Notes: a model not told the origin generated them from the sequence alone. DNA of 64,000 bases from Ceratodon purpureus (GCA_014871385.1 CM026429.1:9605075-9669074); one strand, 5' to 3'. Positions 1-14,496 are shown, counted from the stretch's first letter. Made by a program: numbers and translations.

Positions 1-2303
1 ATAACACTTGGAGGTTATCTAACGGATTACACAAGACTGATCATATGAACAAGGTAACGTAGTGTGGACGTTTGCGATCGTCTGCATTGAAAGGCACTCA
101 AGGTTTAGATCTTGTTACATCAACCGGGTTCTTACCATAACGGGACCAATTCTTACAATTGAGTTCTGGCCAAGTTATAAGTTTTATATTTCTAATCTGA
201 AAGTTACTGATAAGGAATAATTGTGTACAATTATGAGCTGAGGATCGGTTGGACTTTCTAAATCGTTACCTGAATCTCTTCACAAACTTATGATGCTCGC
301 TGAGGCCCAACGTGGCTTGCATGATCTCTGTGAAGTCTTTCTCTAAGACTTTGTATGCTTCATATAACACCACAGATACAACATGTTCCTACAACAAGCT
401 CTTTGCTTCTTCTTCGACTCTCATATCCAGAGCTGTTATGGAGCATGCCTCCGCAACCACCTTATACATGAAGTCTTCCAGTAGAGACCCCTTCTACAGC
501 CTTATGCCATCTGAATGACTGAATCTGCAAGGAGGCACTCTTGGTTCCGACACCTAGGTCGCTCAATTTCCTCGATACTTCTGACAAACAAACAACCTGG
601 ACTTTGGCGTCGCCATCGAGAACAAGGAGGTAAGTTGACAACTTCCATCTCCTTCGTAGCCATAGTAACGACCCAATCTCCAGCCCTCCGCCTTTTCAAA
701 AAAGAACTCGGTTCTTTGCCCAATAAAAATATATATTAACATTGTGTATTACATCGGAAAATATATATTGGCAGTGTGTATTATACAGTGAAAGTAAAAT
801 AAATATGGATTTAGTGTCAAACTACTAACTCAAAAACGCAAAAGTAAAATTGATCAGGATTTTAGTATTTTAATTACTAACTCAAAAACGCAAACAGGTA
901 ATGAATTACATAGCATTAACTTACAAGAGGTCCATTGCCGTGTTCAGATCCATAGTTGCCGTGTTCGTATCCCAAAAAATCAAAGAAGTCAGACAAAACC
1001 TCTACACGTACTACTCGATTAAATTACACAACACCCCTAAAACCAAAGCCAGATGAACCCTAAAACAAACACAGTAATTTAATGTAGAAGAGACACACCT
1101 CTGCAATGTGAGCTTTGCAATCACCAATGCCATCCCACGGCAACAAGAAGCCCTAACAAAATAATTTGAGACTGCACACTTGTAAACATGAATCTACAAT
1201 TGCAGTGAATCAGCAACATCTGGAAACTAGCAGCACAGTGACAAAAAAACCTAATTGTCCAATATTCGCAATCCCATACCTTACAAAGGTTCCAAAGGGT
1301 CCAAAAAGACATAAATTAGGGTCGTACTCACCTTTCTCGAAATGCTCGTGAGCAAGGAGCCCTCCACTGAGCTGCACCTGCACCTGCTCCAATATGATTG
1401 AGACAAGAATCATAAGGCAGAGTAATTGGAGCCTTTGGAGGTAATCAGAGCAGGAATTAGAGAAGAACGTGATTTTTAAAATAATTATCAATCAGATTCT
1501 AAACAATACAACGTCATGATCCAAGTGTGGCGACAAAATCAAGCCCGATTATGTCGGTAGAGCAAACGCCTAAACTTACAAGGAATGAAACAGCTAGAGA
1601 CTAAACGATGCAGCGCAAGGATGGAGAAACATGATTAATGAAACTGGAGCACTTACGAGAAAAGCAGCACTAGTGAGGGGGAGGAAGGCCTCAGAACGTC
1701 AAGAATGAAGGAGGGCGAGAAACAGAGAAACAGACATGGATAGTTGACTGGCCCTTCTAATCCATTATCATCTTTATAAAATTTGCAATCCTATACATTA
1801 CCTTTATGTTACTTAACCATTTTTTCTAGTTTTGGTAGAAAAAAAAAATGAATGAAAGGCAACAGTCTTCGCAGCCCTTTAGGCCTCACTCATCAAGAGC
1901 CGCGTGTGTATTCACGCGGCAACGGTACCAGACTCTTTTTTTGTAAAATAGGCCAACTAGTGACAAAAAATGGATGATATCAACATAAAAAAATCTATAC
2001 TTTTTTTTCGTGGCTTCAAGCAAAAAGCATAGCAACTAGAACGTCGGAGCATCCTAAAACCATCACCGTATCCCAAAGCCACCAATATGTTGATCCTAGA
2101 TACACCCCGTCGTCCAAATCTACCAATAACCACTGAATTTCATCTACTGATACTCGTCAGCCAGGGTTTAGGGTTTAAGGATGAGGTTGATGAGCTCATG
2201 CACCATCACGTCACTTGATTTCCATCTCACTCCCAACACTTACATTTTCACACCCCAATTTGCAACACAATCATCTGCAGAATCATCACCAGAAGCCTTC
2301 ACC
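1..2303. other. Upstream region without a supported gene
   Basis: No complete gene is seen here. On the minus strand, about 270-720 reads as coding-like pieces in different frames broken by stops (see findings). About 900-1740 on the minus strand looks like a transcript leader: it contains a splice-donor-like junction (GAAAG before gtgagt, near 1330). Nothing downstream of it could be tied to a known protein. The stretch 720-900 is AT-rich with short direct repeats of a sequence like 'aactcaaaaacgcaaa'. Confidence 0.5.
2163..2176 (+). promoter_or_regulatory. Telo-box-like motif upstream of the aldo/keto reductase
   Basis: Two consecutive AGGGTTT units lie about 130 bp before the start codon. 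Telo-boxes of this form are common in promoters and leaders of plant housekeeping genes. Function here is inferred only from sequence and position. Confidence 0.35.
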
Positions 2304-5300
2304 ATGGCCATGCCCTACACAACTCTATCTTCTGGACTCCAAGTTTCCAAGCTCTGTCTTGGTGGGTTTGCATTTCTTTTGGGTTTGCCATGTTGGTTGT
2401 TGAATCAGGGAGTTTGTCATGGTATGTGAGGCTCCAGTTCTATCTGTGAGCTGGTTTTTTGCGATGTTGGTTGGTTGTCGTACCCAAGGATGTGATGAGG
2501 ATTGGACTGTGTTTGTGGGATTCAGGAACAATGACGTATGGGGAGCAGAACAGTTTTGAGGATGCGTGTGAGCAGCTCAACGTGGCCAGAGAGGAGGGCG
2601 TCAACTTCTTCGATGCAGCAGAAATGTGAGGGTTTCTATTTGTTGATTGTCGATATGGAGGAGATTTGAGTTGTTGCTGAGTTTTACTTCCTTCAATTCG
2701 GATGTGTATCTCGATAATGAAGGCGGGTAGAATGAAGCGCTCGGTTCGCTTGATAGGTAGTACATTCCTCGGTTTGTTGGTCTGAATTGTGTCTACTTTG
2801 GATTTCTAATTAGTCTCGTGCTCTGTGCGAATTTTTCTTTCAAGAGGTGTTGTATTTGAAAGGAGGTTCGTTACATTTTGCAGGTATCCAGTTCCTCAGA
2901 GGGCAGAGACGCAAGGGAGGACTGAGGAGTATGTAGGGCGATGGCTGAGGCAGTCCCAAGTGCCACGAGACCGCGTGGTGTTGGCTACGAAGGTGTGAGT
3001 GTGTTGTTTTGTGGTGTGGTCTTGGTGGTGGTGGAGTGTGATTCATATGGTCGTAGCACGAAGGGAAGATGATTGACATGCTTCACAATCAACAGGCTAC
3101 TGGTCCATCGGGACAAATGACCTGGATACGTGGAGGGCCTTCATCTCTTGATGGGCGCAACATTAGGGAAGCCATTGATGGCAGGTATGAGTTTTTGCGA
3201 TCGCTTCTTTCCGGTATTTTACATCTTTGAAATGGAATGCGAGTGGTTAGAGCATCCTTTACTATAGGGATCCAGACGGTAGAGAGGTGCTTGTTGATGT
3301 TGCTCGCAGGTTATCCCATAGTTTTCTTAAGAGGAGAATAAACATTTGCTTTTGTTACTATCAAGAAAAATGCTCACATGTTTTCGTTTGTTTTCAATAA
3401 CAGCTTAACGAGGTTGGGTACAGACTACATCGATCTCTACCAGCTTCATTGGCCTGACAGGTGATGTAACGTTCCTCCTTGTGGGGCTTTGGAGAACGAA
3501 ATCCTGACTATTAATTAGATTGCTATCTTTTCAGTAATAACGGACCTTCATGAGGTGTTTCTTGGGGGTAGGTATGTGCCGATGTTCGGTGACACAGATT
3601 ATGACCCTTCGTGTTGCTACTCATCAGTCTGTATTGAGGAGCAATTGGAGGCTCTTAGTATCGCTGTCAAAGAAGGCAAGGTCATTTTGCACGTTTTTTT
3701 CTGAAATTTTTCCTATGATTCATACTGTAATCTGGTGTTAGGGACTTCCTACCTCCCTGCACATATAATCGAAATGGCACAAGCTTGAAGCAAAAAGCAG
3801 TAATATGAATTTATTGTGGTGCAGATTAGGAATGTCGGTGTGAGCAACGAAACAGCATTTGGGTTGATGGAGTTTTGTCGCCTGGCTGATCAGAATAGCT
3901 CACTTCCTCGGATCAGTACGATTCAGGTGAAATTTTCACTCTTCATGCTGATTCTTGCTGCTTACTTAATCGCTTACTGGACATCTGGTGTAGAACTTCA
4001 TATTTTCCGAATCTTCTTCTCCATTTAGGTAGAAGACTGTCGTACTTATTGGGCACAGGGTCTGTGTTGGATGTAACAGAATGCATATAGTCTTTTGTGC
4101 CGTACCTTCGACATGACCCTTGCTGAATGCTGCCATCATCAAAGGTCCTTTTTCTGCACATTGCCCTCTATCTTTTCTGTTGGTTATCCTTTGACTATTC
4201 TTGTGAGGCTGTAGGACTGGAATTGTCTAGGTCAATACCAAAGTTGAGTACATGTGATCATTTCGCGTATTTGAGTTAACACAATATGTGTCATGTGTTA
4301 AATAACAAAATGCGCATTCTGGATCCAGGGTGGGTTTGCTTGCGTACAGTCCTCTGGCGATGGGACTTCTTTCAGGAAAATACCTTTCTGACGACGGTGG
4401 ATCCTCTTCTTATCGACTAAATAAATACCGAGGTAAAATATCCCGAATGATGTGCTTGGTTCGAGATAACTTCACCTAAAACGGGATGCAAATTAGGGTC
4501 AGCCGAATTTATTCAAGCACGCATTTGTGAGCTCTAGAATCTTCTTTTTTATATATTGTATGAGCATGTTTCGCTGAAACGACGCTTATATGTGCCATAG
4601 CTTGATACGTTCTCTTGTGAGGTCAGTGTTAACTGTTTAGGTTTAGCTTTGCCTTAGACGGTGACATGTATTTGACAGCTCACTTTTCTATCTTGATTCA
4701 AAAATGTTGGGGGAGTTTTCTTGTTTAGGTTTCAGTCATTGATAGTTGCTTTCAATCTTTGCACGTGTTTAATCAGACCATCACCCGAAGGCTTATCCTC
4801 TGAAATGAGGAAACATATATGTTCTCGTATAGTTTTCTGTTTCTTTTTCTTTTTCTTTCTGAGTAGAGTTTTCCATTAACAGTGTTTTTCTTATTTCTAT
4901 CCGCGCCAGGTCGCTATGCAGAAGCTGAGTGCCGGTATAGCACGGCGAAGCCAAATGTCCTTCCTGCCATCAGGGTGAGGTTTTGATGTGGTGGCTTTGG
5001 TCTATTAATCTAGTCTTATTCTAGAATGCCAGTTCAGTCCATGTACGAGTAGAACTTGGATTTTATTATCAAATCATTGCAACCTGCAACGAGGTTTCTT
5101 TTATGAGTTTGCCTGTACTTAGAATATCCTGATTTGAAATGGAAAGCCATATTGGTGTGTTTTCGGATGGCTTCTGTTCCTTGACAATCTGATGTCCACT
5201 TTGGCATATAATGCTTAGGGTTGCATTAGACGTGTACAAATTTCAAGGCTTCTGATGAGGTGGGGATTATCGCTTCTGATATTATCTTACGTGTTGATTT

Positions 5301-5679
5301 CAGGCCTATGTAAAGATTGCACAACGTCACAACTTAAGTCCTGTTGCATTAGCTATTGGTAAGCTAAATTCATGTCCCGAGTCATTTGTACGAGGCTGCT
5401 TGCATGACCTTCCATTGAATGTTAGATACTAGTAAGGCTATTATACTAGAGCATGATCGTTTCTGTAGATGAGTGAATGGTTCGTCTAAATATCGTTCTC
5501 ATGTTTGTTGAGATGCAGGTTTTGTTCTAAGACATCCACTATTGACGAGTGTGGTGATGGGCGCTACGCGAATGTGGCAGCTGCGCGAAATCCTTGATGC
5601 ATCTCGCGTGGATCTTAGTGAAGAGATTTTGACAGAAATCGATGTTGTGCATGAACTATACCCAAATCCAACGCCGTGA
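2304..5679 (+). CDS. Aldo/keto reductase (Tas-like NAD(P)-linked oxidoreductase)
   Basis: Spliced model of 12 exons: 2304-2361, 2526-2625, 2884-2992, 3096-3184, 3404-3460, 3572-3680, 3825-3926, 4080-4144, 4329-4432, 4910-4974, 5304-5358 and 5519-5679. These total 1074 nt and encode 357 residues. All introns are GT-AG and phases agree throughout. The protein is a TIM-barrel aldo/keto reductase. The catalytic tetrad is visible as Asp49, Tyr54 (DAAEMYP), Lys89 (LATK) and His134 (QLHWPDR). The family motifs VGVSNET and LLAYSPLAMGLLSGKY are also present. The closest group I recognise is the plant/bacterial Tas-like reductases, such as Arabidopsis At1g04420. Those reduce carbonyl substrates with NADPH, but the natural substrate is not known. 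No clear transit peptide is seen: the barrel starts within the first ten residues. The gene stands alone, with about 9 kb of gene-poor DNA after it. Confidence 0.9.
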
Positions 5680-8600
5680 TCTAGAATACATGATGTATTT
5701 GAATCGGCGAGGAAGAAAAAGTATGTGTTTCGGCTAAAATGGTGTGATTAGGTTCTTTCCTCGCTACTCTTTTTAGTGCTAAACCATTAACAGAAGACTA
5801 CTCGTAGCCATCGCCTGAGGTTGTGGTTGTTTAGTGACTTGGACATTGACCAGGCAGGCTGAGCAGGCAGCAAGTAATTTCTTTTTTGTATAGATATTTG
5901 ATGAAGCTTTGGTTGTTTTCGTCAATGCAGTCTTCGAAATGAAATTATGTTTCTTCGCTTAAAGTTTCGTGCTGTTCCTGCATATCTACGCAGAACTGGA
6001 GGGATCCTACACTATGCAAGTGTTCGCGACAGCTGGGATTACTGCGAAGGATCCCGATTTAAGATCTTTGTTTGAAAGCAATGATAGCAGTCAGGCAAAT
6101 AGTTACAACAGTAAAAAAATTATCTTGTTTTGCCTTTGTTGAATCAATTCTTGTATTCAACGTCAAGTACATATAATAAATACTATAATAGTACCGGTGT
6201 ATCTCAAGTACACTTATTGTTTCTATTCTGTATTCCGGACAGAGTGAGAATGGAAGGTTTATGTTAGAAAGATAATGTGACAAAGATTCTCGCTCAAGAT
6301 ATTTTTATTAAAACTATGCAGTACGAGAATTGTCTGTAAGGAGACTACCAATGGTTGTTGCACACAGATAAATTTCATTTTATGACGTTGTCTCGTCCTT
6401 TGTATCTTCAGTTGCAGCTTCTTGAAAGCATGACTTGCTGTTACAGCACTTTGCATTGAGATGGTGTTTCACGATTCAGTGACTGTACCAACTTGCCTAA
6501 CACTGATATCAATTGCTTTGCAGAAAGTATCAAGTGGCTCACAAGTGCCAGGAGGTCGGCGGGGGGTGGAAGGTATTGTTGAGCAGATGACCGTGATTGC
6601 ATACGTTGTCCCATTCATGTGATTAAGAAATTACCTTGAAAAATGTGCTCAGTACTCAGACGTACTCACTGGTGTTCCAATACAAATTCAAGTTGGAGAT
6701 GAGTCGAGTTATGGTCATTTGTTTTCTTGGGCTTTTTAGCCACTGTGCACCTTTTGGTGTTCCCACAGAGGAGCACACTTTTGCCTCGAACAGCGATCCA
6801 GGGCCTTTGCAACAGTGGGTGTACTGATCGCGAGTCCAGACCTACACTCTGCCGCGAATCAGAATGCCCGAAGCTTGGCTGGTTGACCAGGTCTACGTTC
6901 TCTCTGACGCAACCTTGATTGGTGTCAGCTTAGGCGGTTCCTCCGCAGACTGAAAAAGCTTCGTAACAGATTACAAGGTCGTGATGAGTCGTGTATCGTG
7001 TGAGGTGCATTACACTTACCAAACCAGGTTGCTCATTCCGTCGAAACTTGGGATGCGGACTCCTATGACATTGTAGGAACGGCGAAAATTGAGTTTTCAA
7101 ATTCCCTACATAATGCGTCTCTGCATCGAATCGTATTTGTACGTAGCCTTGAATGTGGTCAGTCTTGGTGTGATTCTGAATTACTTGCTAGTCAATCGGC
7201 GCCTTCAAGGAGCTCGTGATTGGTACCATTGTAATATGCTAGTCACCGTGACGTCCTTTTGTGGCGACAGTTTAGAGACGGACCTTTTTGCAGGCACTCA
7301 TTACAGAGGGTGGTTGAAACTGGGATCGGACGGGCTGCACCAGTGTCTGGCGTACAACTTTAAGACTCACAAGGTGATGATTCAAGCGGTAAGGAAACCA
7401 TTTTTTGTGCATGTATGACCATTTTGAAACCGCTTTCTACACATGGATGTATCCTATATGCCCCACATAAGCGGTTTCGAATGTTGTCCATGTCTATTGG
7501 CCCTGTTACATGGTCAGCAGCTGTTGTGATGCCAGACTTGAGTGTCTCACTTGCTCGTGAGTAACATACCTTTTGCATGTAGTCAGGAGGAAACATTATT
7601 AGAAAACATTCAATAAATTTGAAATCATGGTCCATCTGACTGGCAGAACCCTGGGGGTGCCCCAGGATTAATTTTGAATGTACCTCAAAGTAGTTTTTTC
7701 TTACCTCAGAAGCGCAGAGAAGTAAGTGCACATGTTTTCTGAAGCCAGTTCTGGTTTAAAGCTTGCTTCTTTGAAATGATGTACTGTTGCATACGGGCCG
7801 AAACTATCATTAACCTGGCTCCTTATCAGTACATAGTGAAGTTCATCTATACGAGATTATACTGTCTCAAATAATTCTAAGCAGTAGGTACTGTATAATG
7901 TACATGACTGTACGGAATAGCAACCAGCAATTTGCTGTTCAATCAAATGTGCAGATGATCGGTACTTTACTCTTACTAGGGAATCCATGCTTCAGAAAAA
8001 TGCCGGCATCGTGCTGCTCATTCGAGGTAATCCCCTGTTCCACTGCAATCTCTGATTCATGCTTTGACAAGATTAAGAACGTGCCTTTTGGCTGTGCTAA
8101 ACGGTGCAAATTTTTTTTGTCGCTCGTAGCGCTTTTCCTCTTGTTTCAGTTGCATCGTACAGTCGCCCATTGCACGCCGGCCGAGATGTGCACACCGAAA
8201 TGTAGTCAGTACTTTTGGTTGGCACACTCGCCGATATTAGCCTCGAATTCGGTGTTCTCATCATTCTGATGCCTCCAAAGTCAGTGAGCTTGCATCGTGC
8301 AGCAGTGCCTTCAGGAGTCTGCCTACCAGGGTTGCCGCAAGACATTCTGCTGTGGCACCACCCGTTTTCCGAAAAGGAGAGCAACAGTTGATTGTATTGA
8401 GGATGAGTATTCTAATCACAAACTCATGTCCTGATAGTTGTTCTACGTCTAAGATGTACGATTTCATGCACAAATTCTAGTATTACGACGTACATAGTAT
8501 ATCCTTGCTACGAACGATAAATTCTAGACTTTATCTGCCAGCAGCAAATACTGTATGCAGCAGGCTGCCATATCTTTCTACCACGCTTATCAATATCCAA

Positions 8601-11600
8601 AGCGCAGAGACGCAACAGACTCCCCTCAAGTCCCGTGGCCCGGCCCTGTGTCACCATCAATGTGAGGAGCTGCCAGACTTACAATACTGTCGCAATTGTT
8701 ACAGTATAGTTACACTCGCTGGTGAGTAAATGGTATCTCGGTCAAATACTGCAGACTGATCGTTAGGTAGTTTGCGAAGTAATTATCATCTTACAAACTT
8801 CACATGCATCTCAGCTTGCTTGCGTGATTCTTCTCACTGCTGGGTAAAATCCTCTGGGCTTTCTCCGTAGTCTTCTCCTGGGTTCATGAAGTGGGCATGA
8901 CGTTTCATCTGCGCAGCAGGGGATCAGATCAGTTCACCGTCACAATTGTATATTATTTTAATGATATTTCATGTGAAATCTTGTCCAAGCGGGGTCTATT
9001 ACAGTTTCCATATCTGGAAGTTTGAACGCCTGTTTACCAGAGGTTACATACTGGCAATAGCTATGGCGAAGTACCAATCACCTTATTCAGAATAGAATAA
9101 TTCACTAGAATGTTAGTTCCAGAACTTCAATTCACTTCATACCTGAAGGATTGATCCTCTCCTCTGGCAGCAATCGGTTCTTACCGGCCACTTTTCAATG
9201 TCCTGGACTTTGCCATACTCGTCTAGGAATCTTTTGTGTGGGGAAAGTGGTTTGCGAAGGGCATTCTCTTGTGTAGTACCTGGGTTTTTGGTTAGTGCAG
9301 AGATTTGGGATGCACAGCTCCAACTTCCAAGTGACACAACTTAGCTCAAGGAAAAATCGGTAGAGAATTCACCAAATTTCTTTCCAGTGTAACTTGCAAT
9401 TTTAGAAGCGGAATTTTGACAAGATTTATACGTCAATCATGACTGTAAGGCATTGAACTCTTTCATTGCTTGATTGAAAGCAAGCACAAACAAAAAGAAT
9501 GAATCATAGCTTCAGGAGTCTGAGGGTCGCTTTACACTACTGTAGAGAAGTGCACCAGTCAAGGATTTCTGCCCAGAGGCATGGTTATTTGAGGCAAAGG
9601 AAGATGTCGGATAAGATGGAAGCATATTAAAAAATATCTCCAAGATATCTGATTATCATAGTATAAACATCAAGATGTCAATCATACAACTTAATTTAAT
9701 GGGCAGTTCCAAGAGACCAAAAAATGCTTGAAAATCCTATGTGCTTTTTTCTTTCAAGTTTCATTCATACTTGAAGTTCTCTAAGAGAACTCTTTGCTGG
9801 AGTGTAAATCTCAACAAGCCAAGTGTGAACATCTGCCAGAAAAGAGTCTCATTTTTATCAAATCACATTGATCCAGAATTCATCACCAATGTTTCTCCAC
9901 ATATTTTGAAGCGGCTCTGTATTATTGAATTTTTTGTTGTGAGCATTTGTCAATTTGAAAGAGAGAAGAAAGCCTAAAAGCCTGAAGGAAGTTAGAATCA
10001 AGACTAATGATTGAAAGCGAGCCAACTCAATTGTGAAGCTCACTACTCCTGCTTAGAAAATCATAGATTTCTATCTGCAAGTTGATTTTATTTCAAAATT
10101 TGAAATATACAGTACCTAGTTAATAATTGTTAAGCCTTACTTGGATATTGTTGAAGCTCTGTGCATGTATTGTGGCAGGGACATGATTGTGGATGATGAG
10201 TGGACATTGACCAACTACCAATATTTGACTGATGTTGAGGTCCAATCTAGGAATCGCTCATAATTAAGAATCATCATTGCAGAGCTCCCCCAAAAATAAC
10301 TTGGAAGGTGGCGAACTGAATTCTTTGCTTGATGCAGTCTAGAGTCTAGACTCTCCACCTAATGGCCCTCTATGAAAGACACGCTTTATTAAAATGCAAA
10401 TGTGTTTTGTAAATTAGAATTTAAACTTAAAAAACCTACACCTCAAAAAAAGTATTATATCTATAAATTTTAAGGGTATAAAATAAAACTTTGGCTATTG
10501 TTACTGAATTCTTGCCACATCACATTGATTCATAAACTCTTTATTTTTGAAGAATATGGATGACATGCAAAGCTTTCCAATAGGTCAACCTGTCTGTTAC
10601 AATCTTACACAAAGAGGAAAGGGAAGGAAGCATTGTAGAATAATTTTAACACAGGCAAGGTGTTTGTACATGCCCATGTGCTTTAGTATTCAAGTATTAG
10701 GGAGTAAATGTAAGACATACTGCTCAAGGATTCTGAAATCTGCAGCACATCATGATTTCCACAATGAAGCTGGTATAGCCTGCTTTTGAAAGTCAACTGA
10801 TCTTTGAAGGTTGCAGAGAGCAAGTGTAAATTTAACTCTAATTTGTGTCACTTATGGGAACAGGCATGATTGAACTACAGTTGGTTTTGTGTATACTGGA
10901 GGCAAAAGTCATGTTCAGAGTTTCTATGTATTTTGCAGTGGTGACCAGGTGATGCTATCATAACAAAGTTAGAGTAAATATTTATCATTTTGCATATGCC
11001 AGTAGCCCCACTTATAAGCCCCTACTAGATATTACTGAAGCTTGCAGAAGCAAAAAGTTAAGAACCAATCTAACTAAGCTCGGACTCTTTAATAGATTCA
11101 CCCTTGAGGAAACTCAACCCTTCAAGGACATTGATCAACAAATGAAATGCCCAAGTGAAAAGTTATACCATTATCAAAGGAACCTCAAATGAACCAACAC
11201 CAGTCCAGAAGCAAATTTGGTACTATACAAGCTTGTTTTTGGCAAGATTTCTCTACATATCTTCAATGGATAGGGCCCTTTTTTTTCTTTTTCTTTTTTC
11301 TTTTTTCTTTTTTCTTTGAATAGGGCCCTTTTTCATTATCTTGTAATCCTTAAACGTCAGAATTGGTCACCTCCAGCCAAAAATCTAATTAAAATTTTAA
11401 ATAGATACATTGTCAATTTTCATTATTCATCTAATGGAATTATACGTGATAATAATTGATATTGCATGAAGCCTAAACATTAAAAAATTGGGGTTTTTAG
11501 GAATCAAAGTAATTGGAGTTAATTATAAGTAATTCCATGAATTTTTCACAAATCATATTTTTTTCAATGTATGTCAAATGAAGTTTTTATTAATGTTATC

Positions 11601-14490
11601 CCCAAATTCTTATATAAATCAATCTTTTTCATTCAAATTAAGAAAAGTGGAAATAATTGGAATTAATTTTTGTAATAAATACTTTGAAACATTGAATTTC
11701 ATATTTTAAAATGTGCAACAGGGATATAATATCTTCAGCTTCTTTTTGGTATCACCTATTAAAAGAAATAAAAATCTAAAGAAGACAAGAATTTAAAGAT
11801 GAAAATGCAGTCTCCAACGAGCCTATAATCTAGAGGCTTAAATGTTCAATTGCTTGGAAAAAAAATTGTTTGTTCTCAGCATCATTTGATTCATTTCCAT
11901 TCCCAAATTTTCAGAAACAAAGAAAAAAGAAAAACTGTTAATAAACCATACCAAAATAACCCATGGGCCAACTGGGAATGAAAATATAGGCGACCTCTGG
12001 GAATATCTCCTTTTCACCTGATCTTTGTAAAACGTTCAGAACTGCAATTTGCTCCAGCAAGGTGATTTCAAATTTTCAAATCCTAGATTCTGGCAGGCAG
12101 TAACTCAGCTTAGTGACTTAGTCATGGATTAGTACCGCACTGAAGCAGTGCAAGGTGCAGGTTATGGAGGAATCTTACGTCGACTCGCCAGAGTTGGAAC
12201 TTAAGTAATTACAGGCGAGCCAACACTGTCGTTGTAACGTAAGCAACTGTTTGACAGTGTAAGAGGCCTGATGAGGCCACTAAACCACTCCCCATATCAA
12301 CTCTTCATCTCCCACTACACTGACCCGCCGGTCCTGCCCCAGGAATTGGTTAGAGGCGATTGAATGGATTAGCAGGCACCAGAACTGGAAGTTACAAAGT
12401 TACAACTTACATTACTACTTGCATGTAAACCAGACTAACACTAGTACTAATAACTAACAGTGATAGTAATAACTTGCTACCACTTCCAGGGAGGGCAGGG
12501 AAGATTTGATCCGGACGATGATGATGAGCCAAATATACTGTGGCAGGGTGCGCAGGCCGTGTTGTAATCAACCCCAGAGCAGAAGCAACCTTACCACGCC
12601 ATGCAGCACCCAGCTTGACTCATTAATGCGGCACCAGGATCATGCTTACACAATCTGAAGCTTCCACTGTGCCATGGCTCAAGAAAGGGTGGTTCTCATC
12701 CATTGCAAGCCTGGTCGGTTCTGCGTAGTAAATAAGTAAGATTCCTGAATTTACAGGCGATTCTGCGAAAATTTACTTGTATGGAACATGTACAGGCAGT
12801 GAGGCACCTGATGTTAGCAGGGGTAAGAAATAATAAAAATATGTAACATTTTATATGCACAGCATCTCTAGTGTTACGCCGGTGGGTAGGTTTTTTGATT
12901 TAAGTTTTATTTTGGGCATTTTATGCAAAGCCGTGATATTTGGATTGCCAGCGTTGGTAGTCCGGAAAACATTTAAGATACTACAGACAACAATGTGTAG
13001 GGCTAGGCTCACCGTTTCGTAACTTACAACTTCAGCCTACAACTTGAACACCTGAATTGTAACCTGTGCTGCCTGAATAGTGAAAACATTCTGCTCAGAA
13101 CAGCAGACTGAGCCAGGGACCGTGATCTCACTGAAGCGATCAATCCATGCCAAAGTGACTGCCTCACCGGCTCCATGGGATTTCGTGCCCAATTAACCTG
13201 ATGATCACGAAGTTGCTGTTGCTCAGGTACCGGTACGTTTCAGCTAGTTCATAACTTCATGCAATGTTCGGAATCTGATTCTGTGGATGTAGAACCAATA
13301 AGTTCAGGCATAGTAGGCTTGTACAAATCACAAATTACAAATGTTTTTCATGTCACAAACGAATTTCATCGCAGGAAATTATGCAGTTTGTGACCAAAAA
13401 ATAAACAAAAAATAAATAGAAATCTAGCGTTGATTGCCGCTTCTCTTCATCTACATATTTTTCATTTGTATGTGCTTCAGTGACATCAAAGCTCAGTTGA
13501 AGATCTGAGATTGTGAATCTGTGATACAGGCTGAGAGTACGGTCCAGTTATTGCTCGCAACAGCCCAAAGTTAGATGCATGACTAGGACAATGCAATTTT
13601 TTAAAGAGATTGAGAGATTGCAAATATTTAAATGAATTTGTTGAAATAACATATGACTCGGCATACTCTTCACGAAGATTCCATATACTATGTCAGTTTC
13701 TTTAAATTTCCAATACATTGTGCGTCAAATTTTGATTTGATTACCCATTTGTCTCGTCTTCGCATTCGATTGTATAGAAACTAAATAAACAGAGTAACTC
13801 CAGTAATGCATTTGAATATAACTTGAAGTTATTCGTACCCAGAGTAAGGTATCTACGTACGGTAGGAATGAGTGATCAGCGTCATGCATGTAGCGACTTC
13901 AACAAGCTCCTTTTGAAACTTGAGAGACCTTCAGTACTGGTAGACTACGTTTTCTCAAATTGTGAGTCAATATTATAATACCAAACTGGCCGTAGGTCCC
14001 ATGCAGCAATTAGAAAAGGCATGCATAGCTGCCTCTCAAAGGCACTGGGACAGAAAGCACAGTTGGGTCTAATTCATTCCATCCACGCAACTAAACAATA
14101 GCCAGTGTTAGGATTGACAGAAGATTTAGCTCATCTAAAGGTCGACGTCAAAATCACAACTTGAAGTTGTTGCAATTCGAACTGATTAATTATCATGCGA
14201 TGTTCTTTAATAATATTCGTGACGCGAGCCCTACATGCCGACCAGGCCTATGCCCGGGCAGCTTTCATCCGATCCTAGTGTGAATGGCAAATACGACAAG
14301 TAGGGTGGAAAGCAACAGCAGCCTCATGCCTGCTGAGGGAGCCGTGCTAGCTCTGATTACGGCTTTCCGAACGAGCTGGTGCTGCAACAAGGCTGAGCAC
14401 CTGCATGTCCCCTCTGTCACCCGCCTTGTGCTGTTGTTGCGGAGGTTAGAGCGGCTTGTAACCAAGCGCTCTGTCGCAACGTTTCGGGGT
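5680..14490. other. Long gene-poor intergenic region
   Basis: About 8.8 kb in which I see no gene. Open frames are short (up to about 123 codons), overlap on both strands and match no family I know. Base composition becomes more AT-rich from about 9.4 to 13.8 kb, with poly-A/T runs. The first few hundred bases are probably the 3'UTR of the aldo/keto reductase. Confidence 0.5.
11278..11320. repeat. CTTTTT-type low-complexity tract
   Basis: A pyrimidine run built from units like CTTTTTT is flanked on both sides by the same short sequence, atagggccctttt. The flanking copies suggest slippage or local duplication around a simple repeat. Confidence 0.6.
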
Positions 14491-14496
14491 AGTACC

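Noticed and set aside
2163..2176. Telomere-like AGGGTTT repeat
   Set aside because: Only two units; too short for an interstitial telomere, so treated as a possible telo-box.
3270..3320. Extra exon-like segment in the aldo/keto reductase
   Set aside because: Adding it breaks the phase and interrupts the conserved block joining exons 4 and 5.
12262..12290. CTGATGAG core resembling a hammerhead ribozyme
   Set aside because: The matching GAAA core and the closing stems are missing.
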